This document shows, piece by piece, positions 22,724-32,800 of a DNA stretch of 64,000 nt (within the stretch, counting starts at the first letter, position 1; each line of letters opens with the position of its first letter). Origin of the DNA: a virus. The stretch lies in IMG/VR virus record IMGVR_UViG_3300030328_002321, positions 21,959 to 85,958 of that record; one strand, written 5' to 3'. The notes under the pieces are model-generated. The model made no database searches and was not told the DNA's origin. It saw nothing but the letters and a program-made list of their open reading frames with translations. The position numbers and the translations under genes were made by a program.

Positions 22724-22805
22724 GATATGAGGGGAGGTTAGTAATTTAATTAATAACTTTCAGCGGTTATACTTTGTGATAATTACAATTCCTCCCCTTT
22801 ATATC
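22724..22805 (+). ncRNA. Structured intergenic element G
   Basis: AGGGGAGG (22730-22737) pairs with CCTCCCCT (22791-22798), and GATAT (22724-22728) with ATATC (22801-22805), separated by a small internal loop. Inside are GTAATT (22741-22746) with AATTAC (22781-22786), then ATAAC (22753-22757) with GTTAT (22766-22770). This makes a long, repeatedly bulged hairpin. The 5' arm ATGAGGGGAGG aligns with elements A, C and D. It fills most of the 123-bp gap before the 5' exonuclease gene. Confidence 0.62.
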
Positions 22806-22828
22806 GTTTACCTTAAAATTTAAAAAAA

Positions 22829-23581
22829 ATGACTAGAGATGAAAAAACGGCTTTAATTGATGGAGATAGTCTTATATATTATGAGATGAATAAATCAACA
22901 TTAGAAGAGGCTATAGATGGTATAGATATGAGAATTATTCAAATGCTTAATATAACTGGATGTACACACTACGCAGGTTTTCTAACCCAAGGTAAATGCT
23001 TTAGATACAACATAGCAACTACAAGACCATATAAATATAATAGAAAACGTGGTGATAAACCAATTATATTTCCAGCACTTAAAGAATATTTAAAACAAAA
23101 ATGGAAGTTTACATATATTCCTGAACTAGAAGCGGATGATTTAGTATCAGTATATCATGATCCTTTAAAGACTGTGATATGCAGTCCAGATAAAGATGTG
23201 TTATATCAAAATAAAGTACATAATTATAATTATGGTAAAGCAGAATTTGCAACTATAGATGAGAATGAATCTTTAAGTTTTTTATGGAAACAAGTACTAA
23301 TGGGAGACTCGACAGATGGAATAACCGGTATACCTAAAGTAGGTACGAAAACTGCAGAAGCATGGTTAGAAAATTTACTACCTGTAGAAATGCCTACATT
23401 TGTATTAAATAAATATATAGAAAAATTTGGATATTCTGAAGGAATTCATAGATTTACAGAAACATTTAAACTTATTTATATACTAAAAACTAAACAAGAT
23501 GTATTAAGAGAGACCGGTATAGAATTACCAGAGCTTGAAATACATAAAGTTGAACTTACAAATCAAGAAGAATTATGGTAA
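22829..23581 (+). CDS. FEN-type 5'-3' exonuclease
   Basis: A 250-residue flap-endonuclease/RNase H-type nuclease. Acidic residues appear in the usual order: DGD (D11, D13), ELEADD (E101, D103, D104), SPDKD (D121, D123) and MGDSTDG (D160, D163). A helix-hairpin-helix GIPKVGTKTA follows (167-176). It supplies the 5' nuclease missing from the family A polymerase, to remove RNA primers and flaps. It heads a three-gene set with overlapping ends (7 bp into the next gene). Confidence 0.9.
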   Translation: MTRDEKTALIDGDSLIYYEMNKSTLEEAIDGIDMRIIQMLNITGCTHYAGFLTQGKCFRYNIATTRPYKYNRKRGDKPIIFPALKEYLKQKWKFTYIPELEADDLVSVYHDPLKTVICSPDKDVLYQNKVHNYNYGKAEFATIDENESLSFLWKQVLMGDSTDGITGIPKVGTKTAEAWLENLLPVEMPTFVLNKYIEKFGYSEGIHRFTETFKLIYILKTKQDVLRETGIELPELEIHKVELTNQEELW

Positions 23582-24348
23582 TACAATGTGATGAACTAAT
23601 ATATACGCCTGTAAATGCTTTAACATTTAAAATTACAGGAAACACTGTATGTTTAAAGCCTGTATACAAAAATAAAAAAATAGTTGCATTACAAGGGCCT
23701 GATAATATACTCCTTGATTTAGGTATAACTGTACTAGTTAAAAAATTAAAATACAAAGTTAATATTATAGAGAGAATTCCTAATGAGGTTCTCTCTATAA
23801 CTAACAAAGTAGAATATCATATATCGATGGCTAAAAGAACTAAAGCTTCTACATTTCTTATGCCTATGCTGCCAGGAAGTAAAAAACTTTATTTTTGGAA
23901 TAAATTATTTATGAATTGCTTTATAGCAACAGATGAAGATCACGATTGTATTGCTTTACTTTTTAGATGGTCTTCAGATTTAAGATTTATTAAATTTGAA
24001 AAATTACTTTCAACATTTAAAATGTTTAGACGTAGATATGATCCAAGCCCAAATCTTGTAATGTTTATTTTTGATATACCAAAAGGTTATAGAAGAGATT
24101 ATAGAGCATTTAGATTAGGTAAATATTCTAAATTGTCACGAGAATATAAAATAGATATTTTAGATTTTCATGACGCTGATATACAAGACGAAGTAGGACA
24201 AATATTGTTTAAAAGCGCTAAACGTAGAGAATTACTCGAAGCAAAATTAGATGCAGAGCTTCCAGAAGACTCGGAACTATTGAGTATTTTAGACGTTAAA
24301 ACAGAAACATATGATCCTAAAGTTTATAAATTAAAAAAATTATTATGA
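23575..24348 (+). CDS. 257-residue protein, unknown
   Basis: A 257-residue basic protein with no catalytic motif I recognise. It has a beta-rich N-terminal third and a central helical part (KYSKLSREYKIDILDFHD, about 184-201). The C-terminal helices are charged (SAKRRELLEAKLDAELPED). The KYSKxS..YK..IL.FH stretch recalls short motifs in other phage hypothetical proteins, without known function. It overlaps the 5' exonuclease by 7 bp and the next gene by 4 bp (ATGA), so it is co-translated in the same operon. Confidence 0.72.
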   Translation: MVIQCDELIYTPVNALTFKITGNTVCLKPVYKNKKIVALQGPDNILLDLGITVLVKKLKYKVNIIERIPNEVLSITNKVEYHISMAKRTKASTFLMPMLPGSKKLYFWNKLFMNCFIATDEDHDCIALLFRWSSDLRFIKFEKLLSTFKMFRRRYDPSPNLVMFIFDIPKGYRRDYRAFRLGKYSKLSREYKIDILDFHDADIQDEVGQILFKSAKRRELLEAKLDAELPEDSELLSILDVKTETYDPKVYKLKKLL

Positions 24349-24824
24349 AAATAGATGAAATAGTAAAATTAATAAGACATTCAAATTCTAGTACTAGAGG
24401 TGTTATAGGAAATAGATATAAAATAGTAGAACTTAAAAAAACAGAAGTTAAACTTTGTAGTGAAGAGACTGATGATCACTGTTTTTATACTCATCCTGAT
24501 AATGTAGAGCCTTTAGTACAATGTACCATTCCAGATTGGGTAGAAACACGTACGAGTACTTTACTAGAAGGCTCTTTTGAGGATAAATTAGATGAGGCCT
24601 CTAGTAATATTATAGAATTATTGAAAAGTAAAAACAAAGCTTATGGTAACACTGCATTAAATCCTGTTAAAATATTTAGTAGGCTTGATGCTACAGAAGC
24701 TTTATGTGCACGTATCGACGATAAAATTATGCGTATAAAAAATAAAGGTATTAATGATCAAACTGAAGATACAGTTGATGATCTTATAGGTTATTTACTT
24801 TTATTAAAAATGAGTATGCAATAA
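24345..24824 (+). CDS. DUF1599-like (Nmad1-type) protein with extra N-terminal domain
   Basis: A 159-residue protein. Residues about 88-156 fit the DUF1599 / nucleotide-modification-associated domain 1 pattern: KNKAYGNTALNPVKIFSRLD, then CARIDDKIMRIKN, then EDTVDDLIGYLLLLK. This all-alpha domain is related to MazG-type dNTP pyrophosphatases and is often found in phages with altered nucleotide pools. Residues 1-60 form a small beta-rich unit (RGVIGNRYKIVELKKTEVKL). It may sanitise or shape the dNTP pool. It is the last plus-strand gene, 29 bp before the terminator. Confidence 0.75.
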   Translation: MKIDEIVKLIRHSNSSTRGVIGNRYKIVELKKTEVKLCSEETDDHCFYTHPDNVEPLVQCTIPDWVETRTSTLLEGSFEDKLDEASSNIIELLKSKNKAYGNTALNPVKIFSRLDATEALCARIDDKIMRIKNKGINDQTEDTVDDLIGYLLLLKMSMQ

Positions 24825-24853
24825 TGGGTATTGTTATATGGCCATCATAAATT

Positions 24854-24880
24854 AAAAGAGGGGGCAATTCCCCCTTTTTT
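24854..24880. terminator. Convergent (bidirectional) intrinsic terminator
   Basis: AAAAGAGGGGG-CAATT-CCCCCTTTTTT: a 5-bp G-C core extended by A/T pairs, flanked by an A run on one side and a T run on the other. It can therefore stop transcription from both sides. It lies between the converging plus-strand (ends 24824) and minus-strand (ends 24892) modules. Confidence 0.88.
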
Positions 24881-24891
24881 ACAGCCCCCTT

Positions 24892-25455
24892 TTACTCTTT
24901 TATTTTTATTTCTATATCATGTGGAGCATATTCATTCCCCCCAAAATATGGATATAAATAGTACCGCCTTATTAAACCCCAATAACCTTCTGGTCTTCTT
25001 CTAACCATTGTAGTATCACCATCTATAATTATAACATAGTAAAATGTTGTTATATCTATTACCGCATTATAAATTACATTTGGTTCTATAGTTCTTATTG
25101 TGGCAGAACTGTGTCTACCTTCTTCGTGCCTCAACCAACAAAGCTCTAATTCATTATTTAAATACCTCCAACCAAGACGTATAGAATAGTTTTGATGTCT
25201 TACACCAAAATCACTCATGCCGTATATTTTATTTACATCGTGTTGGTTTTCTGGGATCTCTGAAGTATAGATTGCAGATTCAGTTAATATAAAATCAAAT
25301 TTTATTTTTGAATTAGTAGGATGACCAATAAAAGAACCAGAACTATGCTTGCCTTGCGGTATAGTATAAGTTCTAAACCCTAAATCATCTACCTCTTTTT
25401 TACACGATGTAAAAGTTAAAATGAATACTAACGCTAATCTAACGTAGTAAACCAT
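24892..25455 (-). CDS. Phage-encoded lipoprotein
   Basis: A 187-residue protein starting MVYYVRLALVFILTFTSCKK: a hydrophobic signal with a lipobox ending at C18, followed by a charged KKEVDD segment. The mature part is beta-rich and ends with a YPYFGGNEYAPHDIEIKI block, which I associate with Bacteroidetes lipoproteins. It should sit in the outer membrane or periplasmic face. It is the last gene of the late operon and overlaps the giant upstream gene by 22 bp. Phage lipoproteins elsewhere (such as T5 Llp) block superinfection by masking receptors; that role is inference. It could also be a host-derived moron. Confidence 0.75.
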   Translation of the reverse strand: MVYYVRLALVFILTFTSCKKEVDDLGFRTYTIPQGKHSSGSFIGHPTNSKIKFDFILTESAIYTSEIPENQHDVNKIYGMSDFGVRHQNYSIRLGWRYLNNELELCWLRHEEGRHSSATIRTIEPNVIYNAVIDITTFYYVIIIDGDTTMVRRRPEGYWGLIRRYYLYPYFGGNEYAPHDIEIKIKE

Positions 25456-28400
25456 TTATATGCTTCTTGTGGTGTTTGTGATTTAGTTAGTCCCCTAAAT
25501 ATAGGTAATAAGTCTTCAAAATCTTTTCTTATCTTACGATCTCCTTTTTCGTATCTACCTGTCTTTCTTTGATAAAAAATTTCTTTTTGGTCCCCTAGCC
25601 CTATTGCATATGCTCCTTCACTTAATAGTTGTGATAATAATTCTCCACCTTTTAGGATTGGTCTAGCTGTTGCTGTAGGAGACTGTAGTATTCTAAATGC
25701 TTCTTTTGTACCTACCAGCGGTGTCCATTGCATAATTTCTGTTTCATATCTTTTAGCTTGGTATAGTGCAAAATTAGATAGCCATGTTTCATCTTCATCG
25801 TCGAGATCTGCTAAGAATCCTACTAACACCATAGCTCCTAATAAAGATGATAGTTCTACTGCAGTTCTTTTAACGTTTTGCTGTTCCATTTCAGTCATTC
25901 TGTTATAAGCAAAAGACTTATCTTCTATACTTTCTTGTATAAGATTCCAAAAAGATACATACATACCTTGTGTAACTGCTCCAAGTTCTTCGTCTATATG
26001 TATAGTAGAACCTCCTAGGCCCCCATGTCCGTATCTTCTTCTAAATCCAGGTACCATCCAGTTACGGAATAACATAAACAATTTACCCCACCATCTTCTT
26101 TGTAGCATGTTAGTATGCATTTTACTCTTTATCTGGTTAGTTCTTCTACTTAATCCTTGCAGTTTCATTATAAAATCTAATCTACTAAAGTTAGCTACTC
26201 TAGGATCTACAGACATTTTACCTGTCTTTTCATCTATTATAAGTAAATCATATAAATTAGCCGGTTTACCATTTTCATTCATAATAACATTTCCGTCACT
26301 GTCTTCTAATTTACCTTCTAAATTTTTCATTAATGCTAGCATTCTTGTAGCAGATAATTCATGTTCAGCAGCTTGTTGTAAAAATAATAGATTACCACTA
26401 CTTGCAAGTTTTCTAGTTTTACCACCAACAATTTGATTGCCTTCAGTGTCTGTAAATTCTGTCAATGCATCAAAAAATTCTACTGCTTTTCCTATTTTAC
26501 TTTTTGGATCAAATCTACCTATATCTGTAACAGCCATCCCTGAACTCCAATATTCTCCTTTAGCCCATGCAAGATCTCCTTTTGACATAAATTGTCCCGC
26601 AACACTTTCTTGCATCATCATCATATTATCTAATATAGACTGGTTAGCACCTTGTAATAAGTTAAAAGATAAAGTACTTATTGCAGTAAAAGCATTTAAC
26701 GTTCCTACTGCTTCATTAGCAGAAAATGTTTTACCAAATACTGTAAAGTCTTTTTGTAGATTAGTTTGTCCAAACATTACAGAATCAAGCCATTCTTGTA
26801 CATGTTTAAAATTATAACTTTCTCCTTCTTTTAATTTAGCCAGAGGTATACCCATCTGCTTTGCGGCTTTTTGTAGTATTTGTATTCCTGCAGAGTTAGT
26901 TTCTAAAGTTTTTCTATTTTTTAAAATATCTTGGAAAAGCATAACCTGTCCAACAATTTCACTTTTAGCTTTAAAATTGTGTGCCATATGTCTAAATCTA
27001 TACAAACTACTAGCAACATCTTTAGAAACTTCCGAAGCTGGTACTCTATTAACTGCATAAATTGGGACCCTTTTTTCTACATCTCTATTATTTTCATTAT
27101 AAGTATAATAATCATGATTAGTGTCCTGTATAGTAAATCCATCCTTTAGTTTATCATCTATTGTATTCCAAATACCTTTTTCTTTTAATCTATCAACATC
27201 TTCTTTTCTATACGTTGGCATTAAATACGAGTATTTGTCCCACCCATTTTTATCCATTTGCTTAAGGCCAATCATTCTTTGCGCTGTTTGAAACTCTTGT
27301 ATTATAAAGTCATAGTATTCTTTTAGTCTAGGATCATTTTGGATAGCTGTATATCTTTCGTTTGTATATTTAGAAACTTTAGGTCTAATCCAATCCCCAG
27401 CTGGTTTCTCATTTATAAGATTTTTATTTAAAATTCCTTCTAATGTATTTTTACGAGTACGCGCATTTGCTAAAGCTTCTGATGTAAGATCTTTTTTAGC
27501 TTTTAATTCTGAAATAATGCTAGCTTGTATTTTAATTTCTTTTTTTATTTGATCACGCTCTTTTTGCCATCCCGGAATAGGTTCTGTATTTTCTTGGTTC
27601 CATTCAGATAATTTTTGGTAATATCTACCTCCTTTAGACTCATTATTTCCCCAACTGTTTAAATCTTTCTTAAAAGATGCATAATTAACTTCTCCTTTAT
27701 CATTAGTATAATCTTCTTTTCTAGGAATACCATATTGTTCTCCTAATCTAATTTTTTCTTCTTCTAAATCTTTATAATATCTTTCACTGTCAATTGGATT
27801 AACTAGTGCTAATCTTTTCATACCATTTACTTCTACAACTTCTAAAACTGGATCATTTAACTCTTCTACATTTGACTCATTTTGACCGGCTGCAAATCTT
27901 TCATATATAGGTGCTAACTTAGATTTTAAATCTAATGTCATATCGTTTGATTCTAAATTAGCTTGCTGTACTGCTTTAACTAATAACTGTATTCCTCGAT
28001 CACTAGAGTATACAATTGGATCAAAATAATAAGAAGCGGCACTTTTATCTTTATGCGCAGCTCTTAGTTCAACAACAAGATCTTTATAGTTTTTAAGGTC
28101 TTTTTGTTTTAATTGTTCAATATATAATTTTGATTTCTTAAGTTTAAATTCTTCTTTTGTAAATTCTCCCTTTCTATATCTATCTTGAAGTTCTATATAC
28201 TTTAAATCCGTTGGATCAATTCCTTTAGATCTAGTAAATTCTCTTGCATTATCTATCTTTTTTTGTATATCTGCTGATAAATCTTTATGTGTAAATCCAA
28301 TTAAACTTTGCGCTAACATAGGAAGAACGTTATCACTAAATTCAAGATCTAGTGATTTTGCTTCGTCTAAAATTGCATTTACTCTTTCTTCTAAAGTATT

Positions 28401-29855
28401 AAACTTTTCTATAGAACGTATCTCATCTGCAGATTTTTTTGCTTTTCTTCTTTTAGTAATTAATAAATCTTTTATACTTTGAAACATTTCTAAACTATCT
28501 AATTGTTTCTTAAGCTCCCACATTTTTTGTAGATTTTGTGTAGTACCTCTTTCATCTTCAGGTATTGACATAATCTCTTCATACTTACGTTCTGTTCTAT
28601 TGAAAGCATCTCCCATAGCATTTACAAGATCTAATAAATCTTCTACTTGTGAAACTCTTGTTAAACTATTTTCTAGTCTTCGTAATGTTGTTAATTGATC
28701 TTCATCAATTTGATCTTCAGGTAATTTTTGTAATTCAAATAACTCTTGTTTTATTCTAACACGAGCATTGTCAACTAATTCTTGTAGCTTGATTTCTTCT
28801 TTACTAGCTTGAACATACGGACTTAAAGGATTTATCATACCTTCAGCTCTTAATTTTCCTGCAAACATTTCTTCTGCAAGTATTGCAGCTGTATTAGGAC
28901 TAACTCCAAATAATTTACCTATAGCTCTAAATAATTTATTAAGTAATCTTTGTAGCTTGTTAGGATTTTTTCTAACAATTTTAGCTCCTTCTAGTCCAAT
29001 TGCAGTAGCTAATACTTCTTTATCTAACATTTCTCCTTGTAATTCAGGATACCTTTGCTCTACTTGTTTATATAAATCTGTATCTCTTAGTTCTAGTATA
29101 GCTTGCGCAACAACAGGATCACTTACACCTAATAAATCTATGTATATATGTCCAAACTCATGATATGTTGTATCTTTTTTAACTTTTTCTGGATTAATTC
29201 TTATTGTAGGATTTTGGCCTTCTACATAAGCATCAACTTGTCCAATATTCTCTATACTAGTATCAAATTCTACTTCAACTGTAATTCCTGCTTTAGCAAA
29301 TGATTCTTGTAATTCTCCCGCTACTCTATATGCATTTTTAAGTTCTTCCTCTTCTAAGTTAGAAAATTTACTATTACTAGTATTTTCTCTTCTTGCTAAT
29401 TCATCTAAAAATGCATCATCACGTTCTGCTCCTGGGACTTGTTCTGGAGCTACAAACCTTAAGTACTGATCTATTTCTGTTTGATTATCACTAGTAATAT
29501 CTGCATTATTTGGACCTTCAGCAGGTATCTCTTTTAAAAGCGCTTCATTTATAGTTAATACATGTAACTCTGCCGCTGGAGAATAAATTGTTTGAGGAGT
29601 CATTTTTACATACTCTGTAGAAATTAATCCTGGATACTTATTATTTATTCTTTTAATATCTCTAAGCGCAGATCTAAAATTACTTTGTTGTACATAAATT
29701 GTACCTTTATGTTTTTTAGTAGCTATATTATGGTCTCTTAATATTCTATGTAGATTGTTTACAGTTTTCTTTTCTGGCGCAGTAGTATCCATATACCCAA
29801 ATAAATCTGTGTATAATTTACTTTCAACTCCGTTTAAATAATATTTACATGCCAT
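25434..29855 (-). CDS. Giant virion cargo-type protein with HExxH metalloprotease motif
   Basis: A 1473-residue protein. Residues 232-236 read HEFGH in the context TTYHEFGHIYIDLLG, a zincin (HExxH) motif within a domain of about 190-340. Long charged helical and coiled-coil stretches follow (about 340-820). A C-terminal region has helical segments and one strongly hydrophobic stretch, LSSLLGAMVLVGFLAD. It starts 3 bp after the virion RNA polymerase gene. crAss-like phages carry very large proteins next to the polymerase that are packed in the virion. The protease motif suggests processing of cargo or host envelope, by inference. The third zinc ligand was not identified with certainty. Confidence 0.75.
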   Translation of the reverse strand: MACKYYLNGVESKLYTDLFGYMDTTAPEKKTVNNLHRILRDHNIATKKHKGTIYVQQSNFRSALRDIKRINNKYPGLISTEYVKMTPQTIYSPAAELHVLTINEALLKEIPAEGPNNADITSDNQTEIDQYLRFVAPEQVPGAERDDAFLDELARRENTSNSKFSNLEEEELKNAYRVAGELQESFAKAGITVEVEFDTSIENIGQVDAYVEGQNPTIRINPEKVKKDTTYHEFGHIYIDLLGVSDPVVAQAILELRDTDLYKQVEQRYPELQGEMLDKEVLATAIGLEGAKIVRKNPNKLQRLLNKLFRAIGKLFGVSPNTAAILAEEMFAGKLRAEGMINPLSPYVQASKEEIKLQELVDNARVRIKQELFELQKLPEDQIDEDQLTTLRRLENSLTRVSQVEDLLDLVNAMGDAFNRTERKYEEIMSIPEDERGTTQNLQKMWELKKQLDSLEMFQSIKDLLITKRRKAKKSADEIRSIEKFNTLEERVNAILDEAKSLDLEFSDNVLPMLAQSLIGFTHKDLSADIQKKIDNAREFTRSKGIDPTDLKYIELQDRYRKGEFTKEEFKLKKSKLYIEQLKQKDLKNYKDLVVELRAAHKDKSAASYYFDPIVYSSDRGIQLLVKAVQQANLESNDMTLDLKSKLAPIYERFAAGQNESNVEELNDPVLEVVEVNGMKRLALVNPIDSERYYKDLEEEKIRLGEQYGIPRKEDYTNDKGEVNYASFKKDLNSWGNNESKGGRYYQKLSEWNQENTEPIPGWQKERDQIKKEIKIQASIISELKAKKDLTSEALANARTRKNTLEGILNKNLINEKPAGDWIRPKVSKYTNERYTAIQNDPRLKEYYDFIIQEFQTAQRMIGLKQMDKNGWDKYSYLMPTYRKEDVDRLKEKGIWNTIDDKLKDGFTIQDTNHDYYTYNENNRDVEKRVPIYAVNRVPASEVSKDVASSLYRFRHMAHNFKAKSEIVGQVMLFQDILKNRKTLETNSAGIQILQKAAKQMGIPLAKLKEGESYNFKHVQEWLDSVMFGQTNLQKDFTVFGKTFSANEAVGTLNAFTAISTLSFNLLQGANQSILDNMMMMQESVAGQFMSKGDLAWAKGEYWSSGMAVTDIGRFDPKSKIGKAVEFFDALTEFTDTEGNQIVGGKTRKLASSGNLLFLQQAAEHELSATRMLALMKNLEGKLEDSDGNVIMNENGKPANLYDLLIIDEKTGKMSVDPRVANFSRLDFIMKLQGLSRRTNQIKSKMHTNMLQRRWWGKLFMLFRNWMVPGFRRRYGHGGLGGSTIHIDEELGAVTQGMYVSFWNLIQESIEDKSFAYNRMTEMEQQNVKRTAVELSSLLGAMVLVGFLADLDDEDETWLSNFALYQAKRYETEIMQWTPLVGTKEAFRILQSPTATARPILKGGELLSQLLSEGAYAIGLGDQKEIFYQRKTGRYEKGDRKIRKDFEDLLPIFRGLTKSQTPQEAYKWFTTLD

Positions 29856-29858
29856 ATA

Positions 29859-32800
29859 TTAACACTTTTTAATTATTGTATCTCCTTCTTCTACTTTTTG
29901 ATCTTCTGTTTGCTGTTCAAAGAAAAAAGTATTTGGTAATCTTTCTGTGTTGGTAGCACTTAGATTAAAATCAAAGACACTTTTATTTTCTATTTTTGTT
30001 GTTCCTACTTCTAAAAGTTTATTAGGAACTCCTAAAGGTGATAATTGTTGATAGGTAGAATCTCCTATATATACATACAATAAATCAGTTCCTTTTGCAT
30101 TAAAATATTGTAAATATCTTCCACCTGTAAATACTTTAGGATCTTCTGGGCTAAACTGTACCTTTCCTTCTGCTACATCTCTTGCCTTTATTTTTACTGC
30201 AGGTACAATAGGTTTTCCACCAATTAGTCTAGTACCATAGTTTCTTACAAACTCGTGTGTAAAGTTACTAAAACCTGAGTAATTAGGATCAACTAATTGC
30301 TGAATTTCTTGTTCAAAAAATTCTACAGGTGAGCCTTGGCCCGGATTTAATATATCTGTTGTAAATACTTCTGATGGTATTAAGTCTATATAACTACCAT
30401 ATGTAGGAGAAAATCCATTTGTTAAAAATTGGTTTGCTACTAAAAGTTTTCCAAAACTACTTATTTTAGGTATTGGACTATTTATCATCATAAGTAATCC
30501 ATTACTAAGTTCATTTTTATCAGCTGTAGATAAATCTGTACCAGTATCTAATATTATACGTGCTATTTTTGTTTCTGGATTAGTAGAATCTTCTCTTAAT
30601 AATCTATAAAATGGATTATTATTTAGTTCTGGATATTGTAATCCTAAAGATCTCATTAATAGTACTATGTTGTTTGGATTACTAGGAGTATATAAATTTG
30701 ATATAACTCCTCTAGAAAGTAAACCTACTTTTTCTCCTCGTTCTATCATTAAAGGACTGTGCGGTTGAGTCATAATAGATAAGTTTAATGCTCTATCTAT
30801 AAATTTATGTTGAGCTGCAGTAAGAATATCTATGTGTAGTGCTTCTCTAATTTTGTCTTTAGCTTCTTTAAAAGAATTGCTATTTTGTATAAAACCTAAA
30901 GTACTCATATTGTCTAGTACAATATCAAGAATTCCTCTGTATGCAACTCCTGTGTGATTTTGTGGTTCTGAAGTTCCTTGTTGATGTAATATATAGTCTT
31001 TTGCTCCTCGTACAAGACTTTCTCTCCCTAAATAAAAAGATTCTGTGTCTAAATGATTATTAATAGAAGAGATTTCATTAAGATTATCTAGATTTCCAGG
31101 TGTAATTATTTTATTTACCTTTTGTAAATGTTTACCTGCCATATAAAATTTTGCAAAATTTATTAAAAGTCTATTATCAGGAATACTGTTTGATGTTAAA
31201 GAATCAAAAGTCATATTAGTTACTACTTCATCTTTCATATCTATAGAGTCTAATAATTTATTTTCCGAAGTATCTTGTCTAAAACCATCTCTAACTAATT
31301 TTACAATTGCTGGCTGAGTTAAAAACTCTACTACTGTTGGAATTGGTACACCAACCATTAGCATTAATCCTGCAACAGGTATTGTATATTTATTATCATT
31401 TATATCTAATTGTATAGGAGATTTTGAAGCGTCTACAGCGGCAGATAAATACTCAGAAATATTTGCATCAGTATATTTACCTTCTAAATCTTTTGTTACA
31501 ATTTCAGACATTGTTACCCCATCAATAATAGGAGAAAACGTTCCTTCTATTCCTAAGACTCCTAATACTTCTGCTACATTTCTACCTGCAAGCATGTTTG
31601 ACCACAGACCTCTACCTGCAATACCTACTTTGTTTCTAGTTTCCATTCGTAGTTCTGATAAAGGATCGTTATAGTCTACAGCTTTACTAGATGTAGCTAA
31701 TCTATCTAGTGTAGTATTTGACACAGGAGTCATAACTTCTTCTAAATGCTTTTTATCTAAAAGTATAGTCTTAAATACATTATATATAATGTTATTTCTT
31801 TCTTGTCTTTCACTAAGTTTACCTGTTTCTTTAAATATAAGATGTAATTTATCTATATCAAAATCACTACCTTGTTGTATAGTTAAGGCCCCAGGAACCA
31901 TAATAGCTTTTTCATACTCTTGTGGTAAAAAGTCTACAACTCTAAATACCATTGCAGAGCTCTTACCTTGTTGTGGTATACGATACCCTATAAACTCTAA
32001 TCTAGGATCTCCTTCAAAGTCTGCAGGTGTTGCCTCTCTAGGGTTGCCTTCTTCATCTTTAAAACTTTCTAGTTCTTTTTTTGTAAATCCAAGAGTGCTA
32101 GCTTTTATTCTTACTTCTGCTCCTCCATTACTACCATTATACATTTGTAGTTCTCCACTACTAGCAAATCCTCCTAGTTCTGCTACTTGTACTGCTTCTA
32201 CGCCTTTTAAATTTTGATTATAAATTTCTTTACGGAATATTCCTGCAACCATTGTTTCAAACTTAGATGTAAAGTTTGGAAAACTTAGTGGTATTCTAAA
32301 TTTGTAATCAAATGGACCATTAGGCACTATATCTAACCCATCTAAATAGTTTTGAGGCAGGTCTTTATCTTTAATTTCTTGTTCTATCCTACTTCTAAGT
32401 TTCTGTAAATGTTCTAACTTAGCTTCTTTATGTTCTATACTTTCTTTATTTTGTATATTTAGTACTTTAGTTATCCCTAATTCTCTTTTTACTCTTTGTG
32501 TATCTTGCTTTATGTTTTCTGCTATAGCTTCCCCAAACAGTTCTTGTAGCATAGCCCCCGATATATTCTTTCCTTCATAAGAATACATTTCATTCTGAAA
32601 CACGTTAGTAATAATATTTTTTCTTATTTGTCTATTAAATACAACCTCATTCTTTTTTTCTGTAGGTATCATTTGTGGAAACCTAAGCTTAGTAGAATCC
32701 ATAACCATTGGATTAGAAGTATCTAATATTTTAGAATTTTGAAAGTCTTGTATATTAATTCTTGCTCCTTTTGTAGCAGTTTCTGTATGTACTACATGTA

